Shown here: positions 1 to 8,584 of the stretch, piece by piece
How positions within the stretch are numbered: the stretch's first letter is position 1
How the letters are laid out: every line of letters begins with the position of its first letter
Origin: CAYOVG01 sp964407285
GTDB taxonomy: Bacteria > Desulfobacterota > Syntrophobacteria > Syntrophobacterales > Syntrophobacteraceae
Assembly (NCBI GenBank): GCA_964407285.1
Contig: CAYOVG010000006.1
Location: 1 to 55,978 of the forward strand
Direction of reading: 5' to 3'
Length of the DNA: 55,978 nt
Position numbers and translations under genes: made by a program
Notes under the pieces: model-generated
The model's input: the letters and a program-made list of their open reading frames with translations, nothing else
Database searches by the model: none
Told to the model about the DNA's origin: nothing

Positions 1-296
1 GGTTGGTGGTTCCGAGCAAATTTTACGGCGCGGCCGCGGCCGGACGTCCCGTTATGTACATAGGGGACCCGGATGGGGAAGTGGCTCGAATCATCGGGAG
101 TGAGGAATGCGGTTGCGTCGGGCGAATAGGGGACCCGGAGGGAGTGGCCGCCGAGATAGAGAGGCTTTCGCATGATCCGGTCCTGGTGCGCCGCATGGGC
201 CAGAGAGCGCGTCGGGTGTTCGAGAGATGCTTCGATGCGCGGATAGCAATGGAGGCGTGGCGTGAGATCGTCGATATGGTGAGTACCGAAGTTTGA
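1..296 (+). CDS. Glycosyltransferase family 4 (group 1), C-terminal fragment
   Basis: This is the 3' end of a gene that begins left of the window; the frame is open from base 3 to a TGA at 294-296. The 98 or so visible residues begin with VVPSKFYGAAAAGRPVMYIG. This PSK-x-YG-x-x-AAGRP pattern is the nucleotide-sugar-binding part of the second Rossmann domain of GT-B, family-4 glycosyltransferases (WbuB/WcaI-like). It is followed by GDPEGVAAEIERL and a helical tail typical of the family's end. The enzyme would transfer a sugar to a lipid-linked acceptor in the cytoplasm. The next gene encodes a polyprenyl-phosphate phosphosugar transferase, so both probably belong to an O-antigen, capsule or exopolysaccharide locus extending left. 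Acceptor and donor cannot be predicted. Confidence 0.85.
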   Translation, partial: LVVPSKFYGAAAAGRPVMYIGDPDGEVARIIGSEECGCVGRIGDPEGVAAEIERLSHDPVLVRRMGQRARRVFERCFDARIAMEAWREIVDMVSTEV

Positions 297-453
297 ACCG
301 GGAGGAGCGAATGCCGGATCAGGGTGCTGTTTTTTATTTTGCAAAAGCGTTTTATGGCGTATACTGGATTTCGTCGATTAATATCACAGCACCGTCCACA
401 GCCGAGGGAACGCTGCTCCATGAAGACACATCCAATCCTTCCGGGGAGAATCG

Positions 454-1602
454 ATGGGCACGGTTCTACTGCTTTTTCTTATCGCCCTCATATGTTCACT
501 GGCCCTTACGCCGCTCTGCCGTGAAGCGGGTATGCGATGGGGCGCCGTAGACCGGCCGGCCCCTCGAAAGGTCCACTCCACCCCGACCCCGCGGAGCGGC
601 GGGCCGGCTATTTTCCTTGCGTACTGCCTCACGATTTTCGCTTTCATGGTACTCGACGGCGGCGCATTCCAAAACCCCGCGATGTTCGACAATCTCCAGG
701 CCCTGCTTGCGGGGGCCGTTATCACTTTCGGCGTGGGCCTGTTTGACGATTTTCGCCGTCTCCCCGCGTGGATCAAGCTCGTGTTTCAAATGATCGGGGC
801 TACCGTGGCTTTCGCGGGCGGAATCCGGATCGACACCCTTTTCTACCAGGAATTGTACTTCGCCCACGGAGCGCTCAGCTACATTCTGACGGTGTTCTGG
901 TTCGTTCTCTTCGTGAACGCGATCAACCTCATCGACGGTCTGGACGGCCTCGCGGGAGGCATAACGCTCTTCACCTGTCTTGTAATGACGGGGCTTCTCG
1001 CGTCCGGGTCGGACTACGCCAATGCGGCGATGTTCGCGGCGATGTCGGGAGCGGTCCTCGGGTTTCTTCGCTACAACTACACGCCCGCCTCGGTATTCAT
1101 GGGCGACGGCGGGAGTTACTTTCTCGGATACATGATCGCCGGGCTATCCATCATGGGTTCCACCAAGAGCCAGGTCGGAGCCGCGTTTCTCATCCCCTTC
1201 ACCGCAATGGGAGTTCCGATTTTCGACGCACTCCTGTCTCCCCTGCGCCGCCTCGCATCCGGCCGGGAGATGTTCCATCCCGACAAGGGGCACATCCATC
1301 ACCGGCTCATGGCCCGCGGGTTCTCCTCGAAGAGCGTGGTCACGATCATTCACGCCGCGTCATTTCTTCTGTGCGCTGCCGGGATCGTCATCGTCCACTT
1401 CCGCAACCCCGCGAGCGGCGTCACCCTTGCCTGCGTGTGCATCGCCGCGGTGGTCTTCGTGAGGAAACTCGGATTTCTGAGGCGCCCCACCCGCGATGAC
1501 CTTTTTCGACGCTTCAGGAACGGACGAACCGACGCAGACCTGGACCACGATAGGCCGGCGCTCTCATGTGGACGAGTCGCCAACCCCAAGAACGTGGACT
1601 GA
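454..1602 (+). CDS. Undecaprenyl-phosphate N-acetylhexosamine-1-phosphate transferase (MraY/WecA family)
   Basis: The 382-residue integral membrane protein has many hydrophobic segments. It would start lipid-linked glycan synthesis by transferring a HexNAc-1-phosphate from a UDP-sugar to undecaprenyl phosphate at the cytoplasmic face of the inner membrane. Family motifs are visible in order: DRPAPRKVHSTPTPRSGG (about 33-50), DDF (about 98-100), NLIDGLDGLAGG (about 158-169), FMGDGGS (about 215-221) and HIHHRL (280-285). The histidine motif with the DRP-x-x-RKVH start places it nearer WecA/TagO/WbpL than MraY. The ATG at 454 has a GGGGAG ribosome-binding site upstream. The hydrophilic tail after about residue 350 is longer than usual. 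It follows the glycosyltransferase by 157 bp that hold no gene I can support. The sugar specificity (GlcNAc, QuiNAc or FucNAc) is not decidable here. Confidence 0.9.
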   Translation: MGTVLLLFLIALICSLALTPLCREAGMRWGAVDRPAPRKVHSTPTPRSGGPAIFLAYCLTIFAFMVLDGGAFQNPAMFDNLQALLAGAVITFGVGLFDDFRRLPAWIKLVFQMIGATVAFAGGIRIDTLFYQELYFAHGALSYILTVFWFVLFVNAINLIDGLDGLAGGITLFTCLVMTGLLASGSDYANAAMFAAMSGAVLGFLRYNYTPASVFMGDGGSYFLGYMIAGLSIMGSTKSQVGAAFLIPFTAMGVPIFDALLSPLRRLASGREMFHPDKGHIHHRLMARGFSSKSVVTIIHAASFLLCAAGIVIVHFRNPASGVTLACVCIAAVVFVRKLGFLRRPTRDDLFRRFRNGRTDADLDHDRPALSCGRVANPKNVD

Positions 1603-1610
1603 TTCCACTT

Positions 1611-1650
1611 CCACGAACCTGCACGAACCTGCACGGACCTGCACGGACAG
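1611..1650. repeat. Four tandem copies of a 10-bp unit
   Basis: Four consecutive 10-mers, CCACGAACCT, GCACGAACCT, GCACGGACCT and GCACGGACAG, lie just after the WecA-like stop codon. They are not part of any convincing gene. They look like a short slippage-type tandem repeat at the boundary between the polysaccharide genes and the accessory region. Confidence 0.7.
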
Positions 1651-1699
1651 CCATTGCCCCCGGTCTGACGGGCTCTTCGCCATGAACGGGGTTCTCGAC

Positions 1700-1756
1700 T
1701 CCCAATGTTGTTGAATCAAACCCGCATGGTCATTCCCGCGAAAACCGGAATCAAGG
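1700..1756 (+). repeat. Dispersed intergenic repeat, copy A (left of the NACHT island)
   Basis: Positions 1722-1756 match 8599-8633 exactly over 35 bp, including GGTCATTCCCGCG and ACCGGAATCAAGG. The 27 bases ahead of it (CCCAATGTTGTTGAATCAAA and so on) resemble 6183-6209. The CATTCCCGCG...CGGAAT core is typical of the small palindromic intergenic repeats common in deltaproteobacteria. This copy lacks the C-rich hairpin half seen at 8653-8670 and is probably truncated. Confidence 0.75.
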
Positions 1757-1792
1757 AAAACCTCGTGAACCCGACTTCCCCCTCACCCCCCA

Positions 1793-2080
1793 TCAAACCA
1801 CCCGAAGCAATTCCAAAGGCGATTCCGTATACCAGTTACTCGAGAAAAGAAATCTGAAAGACAGCTCCTCCTGAGTAAACCGCACAATATAAACAGTCCC
1901 TTCACCATACCCGGCATCCAGCTCCGTCTCGAGCGGACCGAGCCCTGCCGGATTAGCCTCGCAACCGTATTCTCCAGCCCCATACAGCCCCATCGGCACT
2001 TGAAAATAAAACGGCAAAGCCGGTCCCCGCTGATCCCAGAAAAACTGGAGCAGCGCATTGAACGAGCCGGGGCTCATCAT
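1793..2080 (-). CDS. Small hypothetical ORF, possible phage/tail-like remnant
   Basis: The 95-codon minus-strand frame begins MMSPGSFNALLQFFWDQRGP and ends TESPLELLRVV. It is rich in aromatic residues and reads like real protein rather than a shadow. An upstream in-frame TAG and a GGAGGGG run lie directly ahead of the two ATG codons, but the spacing is too short for a good ribosome-binding site. I do not recognise the family; the style resembles small phage structural proteins, which is only an impression. It follows another degenerate frame (2117-2492) on the same strand. Confidence 0.3.
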   Translation of the reverse strand: MMSPGSFNALLQFFWDQRGPALPFYFQVPMGLYGAGEYGCEANPAGLGPLETELDAGYGEGTVYIVRFTQEELSFRFLFSSNWYTESPLELLRVV

Positions 2081-2116
2081 CCCCTCCGATCCCGACTACT
2101 CCAGAACGATTTTCAT

Positions 2117-2492
2117 CTATTCCGCGTCCACCTGGGGCGGCAGGTGTCGTATCCCGCCTCGCTGGGCGTAATAATAGTGCTCCTCACCGGAACCACCTTC
2201 ATACTCGACGGAGCCTCTATACTGTCTCAATCCCATGTGTTGTATGTCTCCGACATAATCCCTCATCCAAGAAGAGGTCGGGGTAAGCGGGGAGTGTGAG
2301 CGAGAGGACCGGAACCTGAGTAGCAACGACGAGTTTCCCCAGCCATAGAAGCACCGTGGTAGGTGGCGCCAATCGTTCCCGGCGTTCCCTAAGAGGCCGT
2401 TCCTCTCCAAGAAATACCCGGAACTTGAAATGGCATTGAAGGTCATAGCATACGAAAGATCCACGTAGTGGGAGAAAGATGAAGAAGTCCAT
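2117..2492 (-). pseudogene. Possible frameshifted gene remnant
   Basis: Two overlapping minus-strand frames each look protein-like over part of their length. One contains VPVLSLTLPAYPDLFLDEG; the other continues WMRDYVGDIQHMGLRQYRGS and ends LPPQVDAE at 2117. A single frameshift near 2265-2280 would join them into one product. It lies 36 bp upstream of the 1793-2080 frame on the same strand. No family is recognised, and this may be chance. Confidence 0.25.
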
Positions 2493-2939
2493 TGATTACA
2501 CCATTATTTTCTTTATGCGTATCCGATTTTTCTGGATTGATATGTAGAAAGAATGCTATTTTGTGGTCCAATATCATCGAAAAAAATAGTAGGAAAGCAT
2601 ATATCGATCCAGAATTATGGATAAAGGAAGGTTTCGTGTCTACGCCAATGCTTTGGAAATCGCCCAAAATCCCGCTTAGGAGCATAAAATTGAAGGAGGG
2701 CAAGAATGTGTGTTGGGGGAGGCCCAGTCCCTTACTGCGGCCATTCAAAGGGTAAAAATAGTGCACTAAGGTTCATGCAACTCCTTCTTTGGGGATGCTT
2801 ATCCCGGAAGTGCTGATGGATAGCGTGGTCCCACCCCATGAACGTAGCGTGCACGCATGTATGACCATTGAAGTCTGAACATCCACTTCGTGGATGGGAA
2901 CATGCATTTTTCCTTTCCTAGGTAAAGAGGAGATTCCCC
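2493..2939. other. AT-rich leader of the island, no supported gene
   Basis: The base composition drops here and stays low through the next three genes. Short frames exist on both strands (for example 2492-2755 plus), but none has a recognisable motif or a convincing start. The segment probably holds the promoter for the NACHT gene; I could not pick out reliable -35 and -10 elements. Confidence 0.5.
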
Positions 2940-5900
2940 ATGGTATCTGCCAAAGAGAAAGCACTTGAATACATGAAGAGCATGCCGGACCTGATTAAAG
3001 CAGCCAGTGATCAAATCAAGAAGCACTTTGATGCGGACGGTAAAGAACTCATAGAAGGTACAACTGGAGTTCTTGGACTGATAATAAAGTTCTTCGGCAA
3101 GAATTGGATTGAAAATTACTTTCAGAAGGTCCAAACTAATAAGTTGGAGGGCTTTGGCTATGCAACGTATTTGAGCGCTGGTTTTGTGCAGGCGGAGAAA
3201 TCATTGGAAGAGATAAAAGACGCCATGCCATCCCGTCTTTCTAAGAAAGCTGCAAAAGATGCAATTGGTAAGATAGAAAAATCGCTTCAATACATCAATG
3301 AGAAGCTCACATCAGACCAGCTTTATCTCGTTTTTCAGCCAAATCAACACCCTGCCATAAAGTTGGTTAGAGAAAGTTATAAGAGTATACTTCGTGATCT
3401 TGGCATAGAACTAAATACAATCGAAAAATTCCAAAAGCACTTTAATGGTGGAGTCGAAAATACTATAAAAGAAGCATTCGGAGAGGTAGATTATCAGGCT
3501 CATCTGAAGGATGTCGAACAGAACTGGCTTACCGAGACCGAAATACGTTTCTTAGAGGATATACAGAAACTTAAGCGTATCGGCTTTGTCGATAATGAGA
3601 ATTTACCTTATGAAACAACTTTTGCCAAATGGCAAAAGGTTGAAAACTTTCGCAGCATAGATGACGATAAAGAAGAAGACCTTAGGCCCATTGACGAGTT
3701 AATCGAAGAGTATTTTAAAGAGGGGGAAGACCATAATGAGAAGATACTATTCGTGGTGGCTGACTTTGGAAAAGGAAAATCTGTATTCTTAAGGAGTTAT
3801 GCTGCCGAGCTTGCGGACACATATCTCAGAACCGGCGATGGCATGTTCCCCGTATATTTTAATTTAGCGGAATATGGAAGATACTGCCATGAGTCCCCGT
3901 TTGGTGTAATTAGTAATTATCTGGTGAAAAAATACGCAATCGATATTGCAGATAGCTACTATAAGAAGAAAACATACATGTTCCTCATAGATTCTCTTGA
4001 CGAAAGTGGGGAGCTCAATCAAAGGCACGTTGATGCAGTGATTGAATCTATTCAAAGGGTTCAGAAGATCGATGAAGTCAAATCAAGGAGAAATCGGTTA
4101 GTAATTACGACGCGGCCAATTGATGATGGCTTACAAAGGCACCTGTCACTGCATGCGCCTATGACGATCATCGGAGAAGAACAACAGAGAGAATCGCAGT
4201 TTATTTCAATTCACGGCTTCAAGAAATCACAATTCAATCACTGGCTCATCACATCTCTTACAGATAATCAGAATTTCGATAAACTTTCCGGAACCGGAAA
4301 TGAATTCATAAAAGACCTTTTAAATGGCATCAGAGATAGCGCGGATTTTGATGTGCACAATGAATTGACGTGTAGACAGATACTCGCGAAAGATGAGCTT
4401 CGTAGGCCAATCTTTGCATACATGCTGTACAAGCTTATTCTTGGCGGCAAGGCTACCTTATCAAATGGAAGAATTGGTATTTACCTGTCCTTCCTCAATA
4501 TGCTCACAAGAGAGGCAAAATGCAAGTATGATAATACATGCTCTACTAACTTAAAGGATGAATTCAGGTTTCGCAACATTTTACATATTACTGCGGCACT
4601 TTGGCTTTACCAACGCCATAATAATAATATCACTACAATACGGAAGGAAGATATATGCCGGATGATCGAGAGATGCCCTATGGAAGCAAGGGCTGCCTTA
4701 GAAAAATATTCTGAGATCAATGACTTGAAATTTCTTTCTCATTCTTACTTTGGTGAAGATGGGAATAATATGAAGTTTCAGCATCAGTCGTTTGCAGAAA
4801 TTCTACTGGCTGAATATTATCTTAAGATATTCCTGAAGTATGCGCTCGACGAGGGAAGTAACATTTTAGATGCTAAGGTAAGACTTACCATTGGAGAGCC
4901 AACCCATCAGGCAATGCAGTTCTTTAGGGAATTGCTTAATCTACTTAGGGAGAGCGTAAGTGATGAGGTTACACCAGTAGTTATAGAAAAAAGAAAGCTT
5001 CTTTTCCCTTTCATTGCATCTTTGGGGATATCAGATTATTCATGCGATTTATTTAGCAATAGGATTCACTATTTATGGTATCAGGATTTAAAACTATCTG
5101 ATTCTGAATATTATATAAAAGATAAGCATGTAATTAAATGGCCTATAAATAATGCAGTAATAGGTAATTTAATAGGTATATGTAAGTCAATAATTGAATC
5201 GGATATGGATTGCCTCATCATGCAGGCCGAATCAGGTAACGCTTTAATTGATAAGGAAGTCCTTACTGTAAGAACAGATAGAGGTAATGTATCAAGAGAC
5301 ATTGATAGATGGATCGCTTTATTGGTTGGTAATATGTTATACAATGACATAGATACCTGTAGATATTTTTCTTCCCTACTGACTAAACATTTACGTCTAT
5401 TACAAATGATGGAGCGTTCTAGTAATTACCAGGGCTTAGTTTTTCCACCTTGGCTTTCTAATAATAACAGAATGGGCGTACCTTTATTAAGTTTTGCAAG
5501 AGGATCAAAGATAGGCGAAGCTGATTCTGGCTATACTATAAGGTACTGTAATTTCTCTGGTGTTGACTTTTCTTTTTCATCGTTTACAAACATTAGCTTT
5601 TATTACTGTAACTTCGGCTCTGTCAGCTTTAATTCGTGCAAAATGAAAAATATCGAGTTATCAGAGTGCATAATTAGCCGAGCATCTTTTAGAGATATTG
5701 AGATATGCGGTCCATTTATACTTTCATTATGTATAATCGGCCAAAATTTAATTATTCCATTCCCTCTCTATTTAATATTATCATGTATTAATAATAAAGA
5801 TATTGATGACGTTATAGCTAACTTTGGCTCAGACATTACATATCTATCAAAAAGTAATATGGGCTTTGCAGATAATAACGAGTTCAACCATTTACAATGT

Positions 5901-6167
5901 CTAGATGGGCTTTTTGAGTGTATTTTAAAATACACACCTCTAAATAAAGAAGATATATTGAAATGGTTTGTATTTGAAAGGGAGAAAGATTCATCTGAAT
6001 TCCTTAACTATTTACGCTCATTGGAATCATTGCCAGACAATAAAGATATTAATGATGTTACCCTGTCCTCCATAAAAAGTATTATGGATTTCATACCCCG
6101 CAAATTGCGACCCGGTTTTGTTGAATTAACACCTCCCCCGCGCAAGCGGAGGTCCAGAAAGTCTTGA
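2940..6167 (+). CDS. NACHT-type STAND NTPase with C-terminal pentapeptide-like repeats (candidate defence sensor)
   Basis: A 1075-residue protein in an AT-rich gene. Residues 1-200 are helical, polar and unrecognised. The NTPase core follows: Walker A ADFGKGKS at 274-281, Walker B MFLIDSLDES at 347-356, and a TTRP sensor-like motif at 390-393. This arrangement is that of NACHT/STAND ATPases. The middle and C-terminal parts are long and helical, as expected of a sensor region. Around residues 865-920 are phenylalanine- and cysteine-spaced repeats (NFSGVDFSFSSFTNISFYYC) resembling pentapeptide repeats, and the tail is basic (RKRRSRKS). The start ATG has GAGGAG eight bases upstream. STAND NTPases of this kind sense infection in bacteria and trigger cell death or growth arrest (Avs and bNACHT proteins are established examples). 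No nuclease or TIR effector domain is recognised here, so the effector may be one of the next two gene products. Confidence 0.8.
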   Translation: MVSAKEKALEYMKSMPDLIKAASDQIKKHFDADGKELIEGTTGVLGLIIKFFGKNWIENYFQKVQTNKLEGFGYATYLSAGFVQAEKSLEEIKDAMPSRLSKKAAKDAIGKIEKSLQYINEKLTSDQLYLVFQPNQHPAIKLVRESYKSILRDLGIELNTIEKFQKHFNGGVENTIKEAFGEVDYQAHLKDVEQNWLTETEIRFLEDIQKLKRIGFVDNENLPYETTFAKWQKVENFRSIDDDKEEDLRPIDELIEEYFKEGEDHNEKILFVVADFGKGKSVFLRSYAAELADTYLRTGDGMFPVYFNLAEYGRYCHESPFGVISNYLVKKYAIDIADSYYKKKTYMFLIDSLDESGELNQRHVDAVIESIQRVQKIDEVKSRRNRLVITTRPIDDGLQRHLSLHAPMTIIGEEQQRESQFISIHGFKKSQFNHWLITSLTDNQNFDKLSGTGNEFIKDLLNGIRDSADFDVHNELTCRQILAKDELRRPIFAYMLYKLILGGKATLSNGRIGIYLSFLNMLTREAKCKYDNTCSTNLKDEFRFRNILHITAALWLYQRHNNNITTIRKEDICRMIERCPMEARAALEKYSEINDLKFLSHSYFGEDGNNMKFQHQSFAEILLAEYYLKIFLKYALDEGSNILDAKVRLTIGEPTHQAMQFFRELLNLLRESVSDEVTPVVIEKRKLLFPFIASLGISDYSCDLFSNRIHYLWYQDLKLSDSEYYIKDKHVIKWPINNAVIGNLIGICKSIIESDMDCLIMQAESGNALIDKEVLTVRTDRGNVSRDIDRWIALLVGNMLYNDIDTCRYFSSLLTKHLRLLQMMERSSNYQGLVFPPWLSNNNRMGVPLLSFARGSKIGEADSGYTIRYCNFSGVDFSFSSFTNISFYYCNFGSVSFNSCKMKNIELSECIISRASFRDIEICGPFILSLCIIGQNLIIPFPLYLILSCINNKDIDDVIANFGSDITYLSKSNMGFADNNEFNHLQCLDGLFECILKYTPLNKEDILKWFVFEREKDSSEFLNYLRSLESLPDNKDINDVTLSSIKSIMDFIPRKLRPGFVELTPPPRKRRSRKS

Positions 6168-6182
6168 AAGCCACCGCCTGAT

Positions 6183-6209
6183 CCCAATGCTGTTGATTTA
6201 AGCTCGCAT
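6183..6209 (+). repeat. Partial copy of the dispersed repeat between the NACHT and NA37 genes
   Basis: CCCAATGCTGTTGATTTAAG followed by CTCGCAT matches 1700-1726 with a few substitutions, and resembles the sequence before copy C near 8590. It occupies most of the 65-bp gap between the NACHT stop and the next start. Only the leading half of the element is present. Confidence 0.55.
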
Positions 6210-6232
6210 CACCCAAATACGGAGGCCCATCC

Positions 6233-7303
6233 ATGCAAGACATATCGAATTTGAGAATTAACAGAATCATACTGCATAACGTCTTTCCGCCCGATGAGCA
6301 AGGACATGGTATTGCTCCAATAACAAGTCAGGTGTTGACTATCCTCGATGATGCCGGACATGCAAAACTCCAGGAACGCATAACATCCGCCTTGGGCCGC
6401 GGATCACACTGTATTCCCATGGATATCGAAGAATGCGGCGATGGTAGCTGCTTTCAACATGTATGTAAATTACTGGATATGGACGATCCGGAATTTATAA
6501 CTCAATCAGCACGACTGGCCCGGTTACATACTAAAGCCCATACAAGCCGTAGTTGGCCTGGAGGAAGTCTCGTTGTAATAACAAGCACTGTAAGGTCTTC
6601 CAATAGACGATGCCTGATAATCATAAAGGCTGAACGACATGAGGGATTCGTAGAAAAGGAAATTGATGAAAATGTCATCATGGAATATATTAATAAGCTA
6701 CTATTGACCCCACACACAAAGCTTTATAAAATCGGAGTTTTCATTGAAAATAATATCGCACTCGCTGATAATGGGTTAAGAAATAGAGATGATTTCGAAG
6801 CATATGTTTTTGACAGTAATATATCTGCCAGGAATAGCAGAAAAGCCGCAAGGTATTTCTATAACTCCTTTCTCGGATTGGAGATCCCAATAACATCAAA
6901 GGATCATACTCTTCAGTTCTTTGAATGGACATCTACTTTCATAAATCGTTCACCGGTATCCACGGAGAAAAAAGTTGATCTTCATAATGCCCTGTATACC
7001 TACATGAAGATCGATCAGGGTACCACGGTATCTGTAAGCACCTTTGCTGAAGCCTATCTCGATCATGAGCTACGTGATGTCTATGAAGTATTTATGATGA
7101 AAATGGGATTTCCATCAAGTTCGGTTATTAAGGACACTACTTTTATTAAGGATAAGCTCAGAAAGCGAAGGATACGATTTAATTCCGACGTAAATATCAT
7201 TGCCCCCGCCGATCAATTTGCCGAACTGGTTAAAATAGTGGAGTCATCGCATGATTCTACTATCGTAAGGATCGCTGGGCAGCTTAAGGATCAGGATTCA
7301 TGA
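6233..7303 (+). CDS. 37-kDa nucleoid-associated protein (NdpA/YejK-like, NA37 family)
   Basis: This 356-residue protein has the layout of the NA37 family (E. coli YejK/NdpA). It opens with a short strand, RINRIILHNVFP, as YejK does. A central GGSLVVITSTVRSSNRRCLIII matches the family's GGFVLFCHYRYL...LLVAVL core. The stretch SRKAARYFYNSFLGLEI matches GRKVADFFMDFLG. A helical C-terminal region (LHNALYTYMKIDQG and onward) follows. YejK binds the nucleoid, but its biochemical function is unclear. The start ATG has CGGAGG nine bases upstream. The stop overlaps the next start by 4 nt (ATGA), so it is translationally coupled to the RelA/SpoT-like gene and the two products probably act together. It is AT-rich like its neighbours. 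Family assignment is by pattern recognition, not a search. Confidence 0.7.
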   Translation: MQDISNLRINRIILHNVFPPDEQGHGIAPITSQVLTILDDAGHAKLQERITSALGRGSHCIPMDIEECGDGSCFQHVCKLLDMDDPEFITQSARLARLHTKAHTSRSWPGGSLVVITSTVRSSNRRCLIIIKAERHEGFVEKEIDENVIMEYINKLLLTPHTKLYKIGVFIENNIALADNGLRNRDDFEAYVFDSNISARNSRKAARYFYNSFLGLEIPITSKDHTLQFFEWTSTFINRSPVSTEKKVDLHNALYTYMKIDQGTTVSVSTFAEAYLDHELRDVYEVFMMKMGFPSSSVIKDTTFIKDKLRKRRIRFNSDVNIIAPADQFAELVKIVESSHDSTIVRIAGQLKDQDS

Positions 7304-8304
7304 ATCAGGAAGAATTCATTGAGAAATATCAACTGGAACTTCCGATGTTAAGAGTCTGGGGAGAATTTGCGAAAAATGTAATAGAAACAGGACTGAAGAA
7401 GAAAGTTGAAGGTGAACATGGCTATTCCGAAGTGGTAAAGATAACGCCCTCAGTGCGCACCAAGGATGTCGATTCTCTGGTTAATAAGGCTTTTGTTCGC
7501 AAGGCGGATAAGTACAAAGATCCATATGACGACCTTACCGATAAGGTTGGTATCCGGTTTGTCGTTTTACTCAGCTCTCAGCTCCAGATTCTCAAGGAGA
7601 TAATTGAAAGTTGCAGCCATTGGAGATTCTCGCTCGACCGGGACTTTGAGGACGAGAAAGCGAGGGAGCCCAGGCTGTTCGATTATCAATCGGTGCATTA
7701 TATTATTAGAGCATTGTGCGATTTTGAGCACGATGGCCAGAAAATCTTAAAGGGAACCCCCTGTGAGGTGCAACTCAGAACACTGTTACAGCATGCCTAC
7801 GCTGAGTTGACCCATGATACCATATATAAGAGTAAGGTTAGAACTGAACCCGAGGTACATCGTACTATCGCAAAGAGTATGGCGCTGATGGAAACTACTG
7901 ACGACCTTTTTGTACGTGCGAGAAACCTCCTTGAGGATAAAAGCCTGATTCTTGGCCAATGGGAGAACAGGCTGAAGGAGCGCTTCTTGGAAGTGGCGGC
8001 GGGCTACTTCGCCTCGAACCACGACGAGAAGAATTCGACATTCATTTTGGATGCAAGCATTGAACTCTTGCGGAAACACTCACCGGATGATTTGGACGGC
8101 TTTCTGACCGATCCTAAATACGCTTATCTTTGGGATCGCATTCGTGAAAAGGCGAAAAGGGATATTTTCTTCCGCCAACCGATCATCCTGCTGGTGTATT
8201 TCTTGTCGCACCTATATCGTAGCACTCTCCCGGATAAATGGCCCCTTGAGCGAAAGCTTTTGGAGCCCATATACAGCGATCTCGGCCTGGCCCCGACCTG
8301 GTAG
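7300..8304 (+). CDS. RelA/SpoT-type nucleotide synthetase without hydrolase domain (candidate effector)
   Basis: The 334-residue protein carries a RelA_SpoT synthetase fold at about 40-205. Visible signatures are R53-x-K-x-x-x-S59-x-x-x-K63, the metal-binding D-x-x-G-x-R motif (DKVGIR, 81-86), YQSVH (129-133; the tyrosine normally stacks on guanine) and CEVQLRTLLQHAYAELTHD (155-173), which has the E-x-Q-x-R-T and final histidine of the family. There is no HD hydrolase domain ahead of it and no TGS/ACT tail, so it is a synthetase-only small alarmone synthetase or toxSAS relative. Such enzymes make (p)ppGpp or (pp)pApp, or pyrophosphorylate tRNA. Residues 206-334 are helical and unrecognised. 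It overlaps the NA37 gene by 4 nt. With a NACHT gene upstream, I infer that it may be a growth-arrest effector. Base use is AT-rich at first and nearer the genome average toward its end. Confidence 0.75.
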   Translation: MNQEEFIEKYQLELPMLRVWGEFAKNVIETGLKKKVEGEHGYSEVVKITPSVRTKDVDSLVNKAFVRKADKYKDPYDDLTDKVGIRFVVLLSSQLQILKEIIESCSHWRFSLDRDFEDEKAREPRLFDYQSVHYIIRALCDFEHDGQKILKGTPCEVQLRTLLQHAYAELTHDTIYKSKVRTEPEVHRTIAKSMALMETTDDLFVRARNLLEDKSLILGQWENRLKERFLEVAAGYFASNHDEKNSTFILDASIELLRKHSPDDLDGFLTDPKYAYLWDRIREKAKRDIFFRQPIILLVYFLSHLYRSTLPDKWPLERKLLEPIYSDLGLAPTW

Positions 8305-8314
8305 TCCTCTCATT

Positions 8315-8560
8315 TTACTTGCATATCACTTCCTCCTGACGCTCTTCCCTCTCGATAATGACCTTTCCCTTTTCCATACTGATGGGCGAGACAACGCTGA
8401 AAGAATCGATCCAACGCTCTGTAGTGTTCTCTGTGATATTAAGGATATCCTATACTTCCTCCAGGGTGATTGAATCCCGTTCCTCCAAGATTTTCATGAG
8501 CATAACCGCATGATCCATCATCCTGCCCCTATGCCCAGCCTGGCCTGTCCTTTTCCGCAT
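8315..8560 (-). pseudogene. Winged-helix DNA-binding protein gene interrupted by an in-frame TAG
   Basis: The minus strand reads from ATG at 8560 (GGAGGGA just upstream) through MRKRTGQAGHRGRM and KILEERDSITLEEV, meets TAG at 8450-8452 (codon 37), then continues in the same frame as DILNITENTTERWIDSF and ends EERQEEVICK with TAA at 8315-8317. Across the amber codon the text reads as one small winged-helix domain: a helix, a helix-turn-helix (SITLEEV-x-DILNITENTTERWI), then a wing-like VVSPISMEKGKVII. A CAG to TAG change would explain the break. It lies 10 bp from, and convergent with, the RelA/SpoT-like gene. It may be a decayed regulator of the island. Suppression or pyrrolysine insertion is possible but less likely. 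Confidence 0.6.
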
Positions 8561-8584
8561 ATTCCCTCCTTTTGCGGACGAGTC

